Shown here piece after piece: positions 1 through 13,111 of a DNA stretch of 64,000 bases. The stretch's first letter is position 1. Each line of letters starts with the position of its first letter. The notes beneath the pieces are model-generated. The model searched no databases. It was not told where the DNA came from and saw nothing but the letters and a program-made list of their open reading frames with translations. Both the position numbers and the translations under genes were made by a program. Source of the stretch: Viola odorata (Eukaryota; Streptophyta; Magnoliopsida; Malpighiales; Violaceae); contig OY829545.1 of NCBI GenBank assembly GCA_963691705.1, positions 12,415,893-12,479,892 of the forward strand. Reading direction: 5' to 3'.

Positions 1-1174
1 ACATCTTTGTTTTGTGCAAAGGGAGGGGTGGGATTAATGGAATAATCATGTTGCAATTTGAATTGTACACTAGTGGTTTCTTTGGGTCTGTTGTTTTTGT
101 TGTTGAATAGAGATATCTGGTCCATAATTTGGGTGGGTATTAAAATGTAACTCGAGCGGTCAAAGATTTGCTGAGTGCTTTGTGGATTATACACTAGGTT
201 ATCTCTGCATTGTGTTCTTTGTTTCCAAAAGTTTAAAACTATTGGTAATATATGCTGGAAAGATGCTCTGGCTCTACAAGTCCTGGGATGCAGTCTCAGG
301 ATGTCTTAGTGAAGGTTGAAAGGTTAAGCAAACTGTTTATCACCTAGAATTTGAGAATTGCAGTGCAGAAAAGCACAATTTTTCATGAACTCTTGAGTTA
401 CATTCCTTAACTCGCTTTTAGTGTAGGAGCTGGAAGTGATCCTTGAAGCCATGTGTATATGTCGTAACCATTTTGGTCAACGGGATATCATTGTCAAAAG
501 CCTTTTCCTTTGGACCAGGCAAAGGGCACACTGAAACAGAACCATGCTTTCTTTTTGTATGACTCTATATTTGAGCTACATTCTTATTTATTTACTTTAA
601 CCAAATATCATTACTCATTAGTAAATTACTGAAAGGGCTGAAACAATAATCGAGGCCACAGGTAAAATCATTTGGTTGACTGTAATATGAATTATATTGA
701 ATAAGCTTGATTTGAAATAACCATTCGTTTGGTTTTTGCATGATTGGTGACAGTATATATTTTTGTTGGATTTTTTCATTTATCGTTACAATTCTCCCCT
801 CCATTTCTACTATGTGATTGCTAGAAAAAAGTTTCTTATTTTATTTATGGCCAACTTGCAGATAGTAAATGTTGATCATTTCAGCGCTTTGAGCACATCA
901 TATTATGTTCATTTTAATGTTTCACCATTTTTTCCTTATGTGTGATTCTTTGCTTGAAGAAGAGTATTATTTTAGTTCATGGATAGTTAAGTAATGAATT
1001 TACTATGGTATGCTTTTGGTGCTTCGATTGTCTATATTGTGCTTGCCTTTGTGACTGATATTGAGCAATTAACTTGGTAAATGATGTTGCACTTCTGCGT
1101 GCTTGGTATTTATCTCCCACTTGGTTCTTCAGATATGTGTAAACTTTTTGTAACCATGAGTTCACTCGTATCAG
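1..1174. other. Intronic or upstream DNA of the GcvT-like gene
   Basis: No convincing exon is seen here. The first recognisable exon of the next gene begins at 1175 after a TCAG acceptor, in phase 0, with residues ETLTEEG. The family has more N-terminal sequence, including a plastid transit peptide, so this stretch is most likely the intron before that exon. The start of the gene then lies left of the window. Confidence 0.5.
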
Positions 1175-4100
1175 GAGACACTGACAGAAGAAGGTGCAAA
1201 AGTCTCTGAAGATGGAATTGTTGGAACATTTGATAACGATGATGAAGCATTAGATGCATTTGACAAACATGCTGTGGTGTGTATCTCGATGACTCTACAG
1301 TATTGCATGCAAAAGTAGTTACTCGTGTATGTTATTCATAATTGGTCAATCGTGCGACTGGTTATTCTGTCATACTCTCTTTAGATGATGGTGATTTGAG
1401 TCACTTTGGCCACTTAAGTTGAGTATGTTGATATGACATGAACTTTGTAGAATTGTAACCTGATTTAAGTGATGAGTAGGTTATTTTGTTAAAAAAATAA
1501 AAGAAATGGTGTGGGCATCCATTAAGACAAGGGTACATGAATGCTAACAATGACCAGCTGTAAAACCGGAAAGTTTGAGTTTTAACTACTGAAGGAACCT
1601 CTAAGTTCTGCGGATTTTAGTGTTTTGGAAGTTGCCATGTCTTGTGTCTGTGTTTTCTCTCATTTTTGCTGTTTCAATGCTATGTATGTTATATTTACGT
1701 TTAATATATCCAAGTTGGTGTCCATTAACATGCCCCCAGCTGGAAAATCCATATTGGTGATGTTAAATGTGGAATACTAAAATTGCATACCTGAATGCTG
1801 TTTCTTCATGCGCTTGAATTGTGTAGTATATCAGTATTCCTTTCAACCTATGGCTAATTGCACTATACTTTCGTTCATTTCCTTTTTCTGGATTTGATGA
1901 CTCAGGTTTCAGACCTTTCACACTTCGGACGGATAAGAGGTATTATTTTTGTTCCTAATCTTCTCTACACAATGGTCTGTCTTTCTGCTTATGAATGCTA
2001 TTAGGGTGTTATGTTTGTATCCTTGATAATATCTGCATTTTCTAGAGGTAGACAAATCTTTGTTGTTGATTGAAAAAAGTGACTGCTTAAACAGCTTAGA
2101 ATGACCTGATAAAAGGAAAACCAAAATAACTTATAAACCGATAATTATGAATGACTACAAAAGACTACTAGGATTTCAAGATAGAATGTTATAATGTTAA
2201 CTGATACTTTCTAGCTCTCCTTTTCCTAAATATATATATATATATATATAAAAATTGTAATAGCATTATAATAATCATGATGCAAAGTTAACTCAGCTGC
2301 AGTAACTTTTTCCAGCTAACTAGGTGATTCAATTTTATATAAATTTCTATGGGTTAAGATTCTTGTCCAACTTAAAGTGCTGCATGGCATTGCAATTTTT
2401 GGAACATATATTGAAAATTTTCCAAGATTTTGAGTCAACTATTTGAAGAATTGCGTGTCCTCATTAATTAATGCTTTATGTTCTTCTTCTGTGTGGAGTT
2501 TAATTATATCCTCTACTTTGAACGATAATGGAGTTTTTCCATCTTCTGAAGTTACTGGTGATGACCGTGCACATTTTCTTCACAACCAAACCACTGCGAA
2601 CTTTGAATGTCTTCGTGAGGGACAGGTAAATCTAGATGGATTTACAGTTAGTTCTTCCAATAATGGAATACAAATATGTTCTACAAATTTATTCATATTT
2701 GATCCAGTCATATGGAATAATTGATAGGTTTTGTTCATTCAAATCCATAGGGATGTGATACTGTCTTTGTTACACCAACAGCTCGGACAATAGATATTGC
2801 ACATGCTTGGATCATGGTACTCTCTTTTGCCATTTTTGACATTATCATTAACTTTCTTGTACTGTAAAGCTTTTGTGGGTTATTAATCCATGTTTGCTCG
2901 TGTACAGAAAAATTCAATAATGTTGTCGGTCTCACCAGCAACATGTGGAACTATAACTCAGATGCTGAATAAGTATGTGAACCATGTTTCTTTTGTGTTA
3001 ACTTGATTTCATAAGCAATGACTAACCTGGCCAAGGCATAGGATGATTTGAAACATTTTTTGATTTACATAATGATAAGCAACCAATTAGAAGCAAATTT
3101 AAGAAACTATGATTGTTGAGAAGATAAAATGGTTAAGCAGTTCATCATTAGTATACAGGTTCAGAGGAGTAAAGATAGAGCATAAGGCGCTGTGAGGTTT
3201 GTGGACAGTGGTCTAATGAATCATTTGAATCCAGTGCTTTGCAATTAATTCTAGCAGGTTAGATGAAGTCTTGTAATGTTAAATTGATTTTATCAAAGCA
3301 GCTGTAAACGTTCTTTCTTAGGTCTGTGTCTGAATACCCTTGATGAATATGTGACTTCAAAGGAAAGGTGCAGAAAAAGACATGGTTTATTATGTACTTG
3401 TGTGGAAAAGATTATTAAGAGAATATATTTACTCTGGTTCTACAGCAATAATCACCTTACATTTTTTTTTTGCTATTGTTTTGTAGGTACATATTTTTTG
3501 CTGACAAAGTCGAGATTCAAGACATCACCAAGAAAACAAGTTTTCTCATCCTGGCAGGACCAGAAAGCAGCCAAGTGATGGAGAATTTGAATCTTGGTGA
3601 GCTTGTTGGGCAACCCTATGGAACACACCGCCATTATAGTGTAAGATCAAACAGTTACTGTTTTTCTCTGGAAAATTACCTGCTTTGGTTTTTGCGACTC
3701 ACCGCCATTATAGTGTAATATTAAACAGCTAATGTTATCTCCCTGGAAAACTTCATGCATTGGTTCATCTTTTCCTTTCTGTATCTACATGATGAATATA
3801 GATCTTTTGGCTGGTTTAGTTGAATTTGTTTCTGTTTAGTTATATGGATACAAAGGATTTTAATAAAATCACAGAGCATAACCTCTAGCAGGGGAAAATA
3901 GATGAGAAAACCTCAGAATTTGAAAGAAGAGACTCCAAAAATTATATTCAAGGAACAAACAGGAGTCAAAGAAGCTTAGTTTGTTGAAAATAAGATAGCA
4001 TAATAAGCATGTCAAAATTTCTGTTCAGCTAGTGTTTACTACTTTCCTTAGACAGAGCATCGTTGTAAACTAATTACGCAGCATATGATAGCTTTGTTCA

Positions 4101-5202
4101 CTAGAAACAGCAGAATGGAAGTTGTTAGATGAGGTAACGTGTTTTTAGTTTTCTTCCTGTGGGACATATCAGAGATTTTATCTAATTTCAGGTGAATGGA
4201 ATGCCCATAACCGTAGGGGTGGGGAATCCTGTTTCTGAAAATGGTTATTCACTGTTGATGTCACCTTCGAGTGCTGAATCTGTCTGGAAAACTCTTCTTA
4301 CTGAAGGTGCAATTCCAATGGGTTCTAATGCCTGGGAAAAACTAAGGATCATTCAAGGTGGAGTGATGATCTCTAAATTATATGCTCAGTTTACAAATTT
4401 GGACTTGCCAAGTTCCGCATGCTGTAGCTGTAAAGTGCTTTTCATGACCGATGATGATAGTAACTAAACAGTTTTAAATATTACAATCCTTTTTGGGACC
4501 ATCACATTGCATTCTCATTTTTCCTCACTTCGTTATTTCATGCAGTTCCTTGCGTGTAAATCTCAAACTTAATTTGATTCACAGGAAAGCCGGCCCCAGG
4601 GAAAGAGCTGACAAATGAGTTCAATGTCTTGGAGGCTCATCTTTGGAACTCCATTTCTCTAAACAAAGGTACATCATTCTTCTCGATGTAGAGTTTAATT
4701 CATTTGTTTTTTATCTCCCAAGTGAACAAAGAAATGAGGATCTAATCTTCCACTTTTTGCAGGGTGTTATAAGGGACAAGAGACAATTTCAAGGCTCATA
4801 ACATATGATGGTGTGAAACAGAGGTTATGGGGAATTCATCTTTCAGCACCAGCAGAACCTGGGAGTCAAATTACAGTTGATGGCAAGAAAGTGAAGTTCA
4901 TTTCTTTCGTTAAATGGTTTTTTTAAAGATAAAAATCAATATATAACATGTTCTACAGATAGTTTGGCTGGTTTCTATCATTCTGAATTATCAAACTCCA
5001 TTTAACATTTGTGAAGGTGGGAAAGCTGACAAGCTACACTTCCGGTATAAAGGGATCGAAGCATTATGGACTAGCATATATTAAGAGGCAAATTACTTCA
5101 GATGGTAGCGCTGTGATCGTCGGTGACAACATAGCCGGGACATTGGTGGATCCTCCTTTCCTCTCTCGGCAGCGTCCGTTGTTGAAAGGTGCTAGCGCTT
5201 GA
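1175..5202 (+). CDS. GcvT/IBA57-like (COG0354) folate-binding protein, plastid type, 5' partial
   Basis: Ten exons are read: 1175-1276, 1906-1939, 2552-2625, 2751-2816, 2908-2972, 3487-3640, 4192-4357, 4585-4668, 4763-4890 and 5017-5202. All have GT-AG borders and compatible phases, and they sum to 1059 nt, or 352 residues plus TGA. The product resembles Arabidopsis At1g60990. COG0354 proteins are tetrahydrofolate-dependent relatives of the glycine-cleavage T-protein that support Fe-S cluster enzymes; At1g60990 is the plastid-type member. The family signature KGCYKGQE lies across the exon 8/9 junction, and other conserved blocks are DLSHFGRIRV, FLHNQTTANFE and LRIIQGKPAPG. The N-terminus and transit peptide lie upstream. 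No frame break is seen. The family call is secure; the plastid location is inferred from the homologue. Confidence 0.93.
2230..2251. repeat. (AT)n microsatellite
   Basis: A run of about eleven AT units inside the second intron of the GcvT-like gene. Confidence 0.9.
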
Positions 5203-6301
5203 CTACTGAAAAGTGAGTCATCATTGATTTGATATTCTTTACGCCTATAAATTAATGTACTGGTAATTATTCTTTTTTACAATTTAACATTGTGATTTTG
5301 TTTTTTTTCTTCTTATAGACGGATATGAGATTTGAACCGAATCCCGCCTGATATTTTGTCACCAGTGGACAACCACTGGGTTGTATTATGCCCTGTGCCC
5401 TTGTGACTTAGTTCAGTAGAAAAAGAGCATTAGGGAAGCCGAGTAAGCTTCACATCACAACTCTTAGCTCGTTGCTAAGTCATCAACCCTATTCTTTTCT
5501 TTCAATTCGACTAATCTTCAAATTGTTATTCGTTAACCAAAGTAGGATGAAAAATATTATATAGTAATTCAGGTATTTCGACGCACTAAACATCAGGAAG
5601 AATTGTTGGGACTCATCTTTTTGGCTGATGACAACAATTTTCTTCTCTTTTTTTCGATTTTTCTTTCGCTTGATGGGAATAATGGATTGAGATCACAAAA
5701 TAACTACTTAAACACGCATGGATGAACACCACAAAAAGCAACTAAAACTTCTTTTGTTTAGATGATTATCAATGGATACTTGCATTGCATAGAGAAAGAT
5801 GTAACTCTTAGAATTCTAAATCTTTTTTTCTTTTTCAAATTCCATAACTTATTAGTATTATTTTGTAACATTTGTAGAATGTTAAAAGGTGTCCCTTGTA
5901 AATATTCGACATGCCACATGAAAACTTCTTAGTGATTAAAAAATGACCATGGCATTGCAAGTTAGTTTTAAGGATGTTATGTAGTTCTCTCTCAACAATA
6001 TATATGTTTTTAGCATGTAGATATAGATTATAAAATAGGTGAATTAGGTAAAGAGTGGAATGTATTTCGTCTTTTTTTGTATCCGGATAAGGTGATATTT
6101 TTATCAAATCTAAATCAAAACAAACAAGAGCAGAGATGATACTAAAATGACATGATTTCTTTCGGAATTTATAGGTTTATATGCACAAACTCTTCTGTTT
6201 AGGCAATAAGATGAGATTAGAATTTTATTAACTGATGGAACCAGAAATTTAAGAAGAACAATAACAGTAGAAGGTTGGAAGTCGATTGGAAGAAGCTATT
6301 C
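5203..6301. other. Intergenic, convergent 3' ends
   Basis: This stretch separates the stop of the GcvT-like gene (+) from the stop of the subtilase (-), so it should hold two 3' UTRs and polyadenylation regions. It is AT-rich with poly-T runs. I see no coding signal or RNA gene. Confidence 0.6.
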
Positions 6302-8655
6302 TCAAAAACTGTCTGGACTGGGTGAAATCATAATAGGACACCTGACAGTGTGAGCTCCATTTTGTTCAACCCAAACTAGCGAACCATATGAAATTTCCCC
6401 TCTACCTCTCTTGTAGTTTAAGGTAACATTGTAACTATGCTTCTCATTTTTCTGGCCAAAAACTAACGTCTTGGGGAAAACTGTAGCCTTTGAACCCTTT
6501 GGTGAAGTGACCTTAACTTTGTAAGTTGCAGCACCGCCACCGACATTCGTTACAGTTCTACGAAAAGTTTGTATCATCCTTGGCGGTGATTCTTGACTGT
6601 ACAAGTACATAAATGATGGGTAGTTGAGGTCAAGAGAAGGGTTTGAACAAGTATACCTTTCCGATCTTGTGATGCTCAAGATTTGTTCATTAGTGTAGTT
6701 CATGCCGCAGAGCAGATTGACATAGTGTTGAGGGGTAGCATCATATACCAAACCTGGGTCGGTTGCTTGATTAGGATCGATATGGCCAGCTCCCATATCC
6801 AAAGGAGATGCATCAGCATCAATAGTTTCATTTCTGAAGAGAAACAATAAAGAGTTGCTTTTGATTGGAGTGTGAGTGTTGTCTAATGGGTTTGCGGTGG
6901 TGACCAGGGCAGACCTAATCGCTGCAGGACTCCACCCCGGATGCACGCTTTTCAAGAGTGCAGCTACACCAGCAGCATGGGGGCAAGCCATTGATGTTCC
7001 TGAGAGCAGCTTAAAGTTACTGGATAAGTGTATGTTGGACCCAATTTTAGCTGCTGAGGCGAGTGGAGAAAAAGATGCCAAAACTAGTGAGCCCGGCGCG
7101 ATGATGTCTGGCTTCAGAATGCTGGGGTTGGCTCGTGCAGGACCTCTTGAACTGAAAGAAGCTAACGCCGGTGCAGGCTTAGCGCCCACAATGGTTTGCT
7201 GGAACTTGATGCTCACAACTGGATTCTCCGTATTCTCGGCATATTTGATTAAATCTATAGCCTGTTTGGGGGTTATCACGACTCCTGGATTGGAAAAAGT
7301 CTGAGATTCATAGAATGCAACATCGTCTGAAATGTAAATAGCGCCTTCCACGCTGGGTGCATTTGCAATGTTAGATTGCAGGTCACTATCTCCATCTCCA
7401 CTACCTTCACACACTACGATGCCTGTGATGTCCGCTAAGTCTAGACTTGAACCGCAATTTGAGATGGTCTTGTTGTAAACAAGAGGCCGGTTTCTACAAT
7501 GGCAGTAGCTGGGAACAAGGTCCATCCAATTATTGCTTGGCCATTTCCTAGGGTCAATGCCCCTGTAAAAGAACGATCAACAGTGCCAGCACCGACACTC
7601 AAGATCCATGGCATGCCATTACCCACTGACGCAAACCTCATTCCTCTGTTTCCTGCAGATGCTGAAACAAAAATGCCTTTCTCCATAGCAGCAAACGAAG
7701 CGATTGCTACCGGATTCTCATACAGTTCTTGGTCATTTCCGAAGCCTAAAGATATAGAGATCACATCAACACCATCTGCAATGGCTTGGTCTATGCCGGC
7801 AACAACATCAGAAGCATAGTTTCCTTCTGCCCACAACACCTTGTAAGCTGCCACTCTAGCGCGAGGGGCCATTCCTCTGGCTTTCCCGGTGGCATAGCCA
7901 AAGAATGTTGCGTCTTCAACATAGTTTCCAGCAGCTATGGAAGAAGTGTGAGTACCATGGCCATCAATATCTCTGGCAGAATTCATGCTGATGTTGATGC
8001 CTGGATTCTCAGCTAATACACCTTTGTTGAAATACCTAGCTCCAATCAGCTTCTTGTTACACAAAGACGGATCGAACTCCTGACCTTCCTGACAGATTCC
8101 TTTCCATCTAGAAGGCACTGCAGTCATACCATCATCTCTATAGCTCTTACTCTCCGGCCAAACCCCAGTGTCGATCACTCCGATGATAACATCCTCACCG
8201 AATTTCGAAGCGGGCCATAAGCCAGTGGATGGATTAAGTGAAAGGAAGTCACTGGTGCGTGTGGTGTGGAGTGTGACGGTTCGGCCTTTGTAAGCTGAGA
8301 GAAATCCTGGTGATTTCTTGAGAGTTTCAAGTTCATCTGGGGATAGAAGTGCACTGAAACCATGTAGAGCGTTATCGTAACAGTAAACATACGAGGCAGA
8401 ATACGGAAAACCAGTGTCTAATTTATCTGATGACGCAGGTTGATTTGCAACTTTGGTGGAATAAATGGTTGAAGAATACCATTCTTGATGAGTTGCAAAG
8501 ATTTTAGGCATTGTAGAATTGTCCATGTGGACAATGTATGTTGACCTCTGCACTGAAGCAGTGGAGGTAATAGCTTGGATACTAAATAGAAGTACTGACC
8601 ATGCTGCCAAGAAGATTGGAAATTGACAAGATAGAATTGTTTCAACAATCTTCAT
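6302..8655 (-). CDS. Subtilisin-like serine protease (plant subtilase), frame broken by one missing base
   Basis: An intronless plant subtilase of family S8A, probably a secreted protease. The start at 8655 (MKIVETILSC) is preferred over the in-frame ATG at 8733 because a hydrophobic signal peptide follows directly. From that start come the I9 propeptide (about 36-132), Asp162 in VIDTGVWPE, His233 in DGHGTHT, the oxyanion Asn336 in SASAGN, a protease-associated region, Ser555 in SGTSMACPHAAGV, and the C-terminal Fn3-like domain. The frame shifts near 7493-7496: upstream it reads FPATAIVE and then stops at 7441, while the -1 frame continues NRPLVYNKT to the stop at 6302. One extra A restores a family-like sequence of 784 residues, a usual length. 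It is either a young pseudogene or a sequence error. Residue numbers after 388 assume the repaired frame. Confidence 0.9.
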
Positions 8656-9329
8656 ATTTGGGTACTCAAAAGTGTAGCTGGATTGTTTTTGTTTTCTGTT
8701 TTTTGGTTTTTGGTTTCTCATTTCCTCATTCAATCAATCATCAAATGGCACGGGACTTGTGTACCTTCTCTCTTTTCAAAATGCTGAAAACTGTATATAA
8801 AACGCCACAATCAAAGAAAGCGGTCCAACCCGATCAAAAACATTATATAATGTTTAACTTTTATCTGTGACCTGTGTACAAAATTCTCGAAATTAATTAA
8901 GAATAAAGTACCATTTCTTGTTTATTAACAACCATCAATCATGTTCATTTAACCAAATAAACAAAAGAAAAGGCCTCCATTGTGTTGCGTGAGCCGCCCA
9001 ACATGTAATTCTTTTTCTTATCATAATAATCATTATGACTGGGCTGCCAGCCATTTCTATTTACTATTTCATTTTAAAACAAACATCTTTTAATTGTTGA
9101 TTTTTCCCACAAAAAAGTAATTACTACCATATGATTAAGAATTCAACTGCATATTTTCTTCAAATTTCTACTTTCTATAAGAAACTACCCTAATGGTGAT
9201 TTTCTCATCATGAGTTTATTCATTCTTCAGACTCGAACCTAAAATTAAGAACTCAAATTGTGATTGGTTAAATGATCATTTTTTTTTTACTTTTTAGGTA
9301 GATTTATTTAGTTGAATTAAAAATGTTGA
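8656..9329. other. Subtilase promoter side and intergenic DNA
   Basis: DNA upstream of the subtilase start, which must hold its promoter and 5' UTR. A TATA-like stretch (TATATAA as read on the minus strand) is present near 8795. The rest, up to the P450 fragment, is AT-rich and no gene is seen. Confidence 0.5.
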
Positions 9330-10047
9330 TGATAATTTGAACAAGACATGTTCCTAGGTGGGTCAAAGACATCATCACAACAATAACATGGGCAATGTCA
9401 GAACTACCGAGGAATCCAAGAGTGATGGAAAAGGCACAAGTAGAGGTTAGACAAGTGTTTGATGAAGAAGAGTCTCGAGGAATTACAAGATTTGAAGTTA
9501 GGAGGGAACGAGGCATTAAGATTACATCCTCATGTCCCATCGCTACTTCCAAGAGAATGCAGAGAAGCATGCAAGATCAATGGTTATGGCATACAATCAA
9601 TCCAAAGGCAATATCATCACCAATGCATGGTGTCACTGGATGATAATTTTGCGCAGCGATTTGATCTGTGCGGGCACGTTAGCGCGCCCTCATGCGCAGG
9701 GCGTGACAATGGGCTATGGGAAGGGATCCTAATTTCTAGATTGAGAGTGAAAAGTTCTATCCAGAAAGATTCTACCAGTGTTCCTCATCAATTGACTACA
9801 AAGGAACCAACTTCGAGTACTTACCGTTTGGCGTTGGAAGAAGGATTTGCCCGGGCGTTCGTTATGGTATGCTTAACGTTGAGCTTACACTAGCAAGCTT
9901 GCCTATCATTTTGACTGGAAACTCCCCTGCTGCGGAGCACAGGCTCAAGATCTTGATATGATGGAGGATTTCGAGTTAACGGTTTGTATAAAAATCGATT
10001 TCTGCTTAGTGCCTATCCCGTACCATTTTCCACTACCTCCTCAGTAG
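9330..10047 (+). pseudogene. Cytochrome P450 fragment (CYP71-like second exon), multiply frameshifted
   Basis: Pieces of the C-terminal half of a CYP71-clan P450 appear in order but in changing frames. They are an I-helix remnant (DMFLGG near 9345), [21 protein letters not shown] (9385-9450), the K-helix with its ExxR ([10 protein letters not shown], about 9510), the heme loop [11 protein letters not shown] (about 9827-9860) and the usual C-terminal tail ending in TAG at 10045-10047. Several shifts and a rearranged stretch around 9600-9740 prevent one open frame, and no first exon (membrane anchor to H-helix) is visible upstream. It cannot encode a working enzyme. In these families the second exon starts just before the I-helix AGT motif, so this looks like a lone exon 2 left by an old duplication. 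Confidence 0.88.
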
Positions 10048-10302
10048 ATGATCAAGCCAACATGCTTCTTTCAGGGCCATCAGCTCAGTGTTGTAAGAAC
10101 CTAGAAACCTATGGTTTCTTTCTTCTCTCAATAAATTAAACAGAATAACACTAGAGATGAAGCCCTATTCCCCATTTGTCGAAAAAAAGGAAATGAAGAA
10201 GTAATATGATCTTTATTCATATATACAGCCCAGAATGCAAAAAGGGCACCACTCTACATCCCTATATTCATCTAGTTAGTAGATGAATTGACAAATTAGT
10301 GA

Positions 10303-11902
10303 TCAACCACAATCTTGCAGAATACTAAAAGCTTGAGAGCGTTGTTTGTAGGTCAAATGTGTAGGGAAATTGATACTAAAATTGATTCTTAGATCCCCTC
10401 TTTTACCTTCTTCTTTGGGCTTTGGCATGCCTTCGCCGTCAATGACCTCAATGTATCCTGGATATATGACGTTCTGAAGTGACAAGCTCATCTTCCGATC
10501 ACCTAACAAGGGAACTAGAATGTTGCAACCTGTGAGAGCCTGCACCAAAGGGATCTCAATCTCGCACTCCAAATCATCTCCTACCCTTCTGAACAACGAG
10601 TGTTCTTTCTCTTTGATCGAGAAAACTAGGTCTGCTGCCTGATATCCTGGCCTCTCATCACCTTTCCCTATGAATGTAATCTTTGTTCCCTTCTTCCATC
10701 CCGGCTTTATCTTTAAATTTACCAACTCTCCTTCTTGCTCAATAAGTCTGTAACAACAAACATGCTAATTGGTTTACATGTATGATACACTTATGGTACA
10801 GTTGCTAATAGACAAAAGGAGAGCATACCCATTTATGATGACATCTCTACTGATCAAAAACTGTTTCACGCATCCTTCGCTCAACTCCTCTAATGTGCAT
10901 TCAAGATTCTTCTCAGTTGGTGGAGCTTTTTTCTTGGCAGTGGATTGTGAGAACACAATGGGGGTAGCAGTAGAGTTCATTCGGCTTATGCTTCTCGAGT
11001 AAGTCTGAATTTCGGGCAGTGTTTGAGGAGGACTAAGCTTGACCTTCGGCGAGGAGGAGTAGAAGGGCCCATCATTAGCATGGTTGTTGCTACTACTGCT
11101 TGTCGGCGTTTTCATTGGGCTTGTCGGCGTTTTCATTGGGCTTTTCGGCAAGTTGTGGTGCCTAGGACTTGACAAAGATGAGTGGTCCTTCCTACTCATA
11201 CTCCTCAAAAGCATGGAGGGCAAAGATAAGAGGCCTGACTGATGATCATCTAAGCTTATGCTGCTTTTATGGCTTTGGTGGTGGCTAGAACCCTCCGCGC
11301 TTCTGTGACTGTGATGGGTAGAACCCTCCGAGCTCTTGTGACTGTGATGGGTAGAACCCTCGGGGGATGAGATTATTGGGTCATCAGAACTTTTCTTTAC
11401 TTTTTCTGTTTTGTCATTCATCCCCTAAATCAATCAAACAAAATTCAAAACATACAATCTATGTTCAAATGTGTCTTTTGCATGATATAAATTGGAAACA
11501 TTTCATACAAATGCAAATTCATTCACCACACCAGGCCAGCTTGATCATGAAACTAAATGTTCTTGGAAATAAATCTCATTTCAGCAAACAAGACCATTAA
11601 TCAAGCCAAACCCAAGAATTGTTTAATTTCTGGCTACAAGATGAATGAGATGATAAATATTTACACAAAAAAATTCTTTTTTTCACATGGCATTTGCTGT
11701 TAAACAGATAAATTGAATACACCTTACAACCAGCTTCATCAATGTGATGATGCACCTTGGCTTCTTCGAAGGCTTTGCTTGGGGTCTTGCCCTGATGATG
11801 CCATTTTGTCAAAACAGAGTTGTAATAAGACCTACACATAGCTTTCGAAATTCCAAAAATGTTGTGAGAATCTGCTGTCACATCACGCCGGGGTTCTCCC
11901 AT
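10303..11902 (-). CDS. DnaJ-like (HSP40) protein with degenerate J-domain and intact type-II C-terminal domain
   Basis: Three exons, 11723-11902, 10829-11424 and 10303-10747, have GT-AG borders and join in frame to 1221 nt, giving 406 residues plus stop. The start at 11902 gives MGEPRRDV. Residues about 10-60 resemble a J-domain (HNIFGISK, KWHHQGK, EEAKVHHHIDEA), but the HPD tripeptide needed to stimulate Hsp70 reads HHQ. The middle is low-complexity: three Ser/His-rich repeats of about 12 residues (EGSTHHSHKSS-like) and a doubled SPMKTPT. The last 170 residues are a DnaJ peptide-binding domain (LECTLEELSEGC, KIKPGWKKGTKITF, GRKMSL-like GDRKMSL). It resembles Arabidopsis At1g11040. It probably binds clients without canonical Hsp70 activation; that role is inferred. 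Confidence 0.9.
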
Positions 11903-13111
11903 AGAGGAAAAAACGAAGAAAATAAAGAGAAACAAGAAAATGAAGAAGGAAAAGAATTAGTGGAGAAGAGGAAACTCACAGAAAATTGGAAAATTGTGTG
12001 GTACACAGAAACCTTTTGTTCTGTTAGGATTTGGATGCTTTTATTAGACAAAAATTGTTTGATCTTTTTCTTGATTTATTAGCAAAAACCCAAAATATAT
12101 TTTTTTTCTACATTTTTTTGTCCAAAGAAAACAAAAAGAAATAACTCAAAGCTAAAATTAGTTAGAACATCAACTAATGAACTTTAATGTAAATCATAGT
12201 CCCAGCTTTGCAATATTGTTTGTGACTTGTCTCTCTAATTTTCCTACACCGATACACAACGAATATTCACACAATATGTATCGGACTTGTCGCCTCATGC
12301 ATTTAGTTTGTTTATTCGTAATTCTCAACAATTAAATAGTATCAAATAGATAGTTAACGTAAATTACAATCGCTAAAAGAATATTTAAGAGTAGATTAAT
12401 TTGAATTTGAAGTTTTGATGGCATGAATGTAATCTCAACAATTGAAACTACTTTTTTACCATCATTGTGAATAGTATAAATAATAAATTGTTGGTTTTCT
12501 TCGACAATTCATAATATAATTTTACATTTATACTTTTTTTTATAATATATATATATATATGTCGTGTTGTTATCCTACCATATATACTCAGTATAATTAT
12601 ATTTATCAAAATAATTAAAGATCTTTTGGGTTCAATGTCTCATAAGTTAATTATTTTTTCTGGTTTGCTTGTGGGAAAATCAAATACATTTTAAAAAAAG
12701 AGAGAGGGAGGAATTCAAATATACAAATTGAACCCTTTTTGAATTTAACCAAAAAAAATAATCCTGTTTGAACAATTTTTAATTAAAATTAAACTTTTTA
12801 AAAATTAATTACATAACCTCACACATACTCTAATTTACTATCTTTATTGTTTTGTTTTCCGTTCACTTTGCTAGTTAGTAATTGCACAGTGATAGTTGCG
12901 AAGGTCAAGCAGGTCCCGTGAGAGTGAGTTGGTCTAGTGTATGTCTTTAGGGTTTAGCAGCTCAAGGGTTTTAGGTTTCTCGTGAGACGGATTGAAACTA
13001 CTCATTTTCAACTCGCAGAACTTCATCACATTCTCAGTCAGGTAAGCACCTTAGTTGCAGTAACCATAGAAGAAAGCCCCTTACTTTATTTGTTTTCATT
13101 CTTCCAATTCC
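11903..13111. other. Divergent promoter region between DnaJ-like and PPR genes
   Basis: The two genes point away from each other, so both promoters lie here. The sequence is AT-rich, with an AT run at 12545-12560. A telo-box-like TTAGGGTTTAG lies at 12947-12957, close upstream of the PPR gene; such boxes are common in plant genes for organelle and translation functions. A donor-like CAG/GTAAGC at about 13040 could mark a 5' UTR intron, but I see no clear acceptor. No other gene is seen. Confidence 0.5.

Noticed and set aside
6876..8016. Plus-strand frames opposite the subtilase
   Set aside because: They are antisense shadows of the conserved protease sequence.
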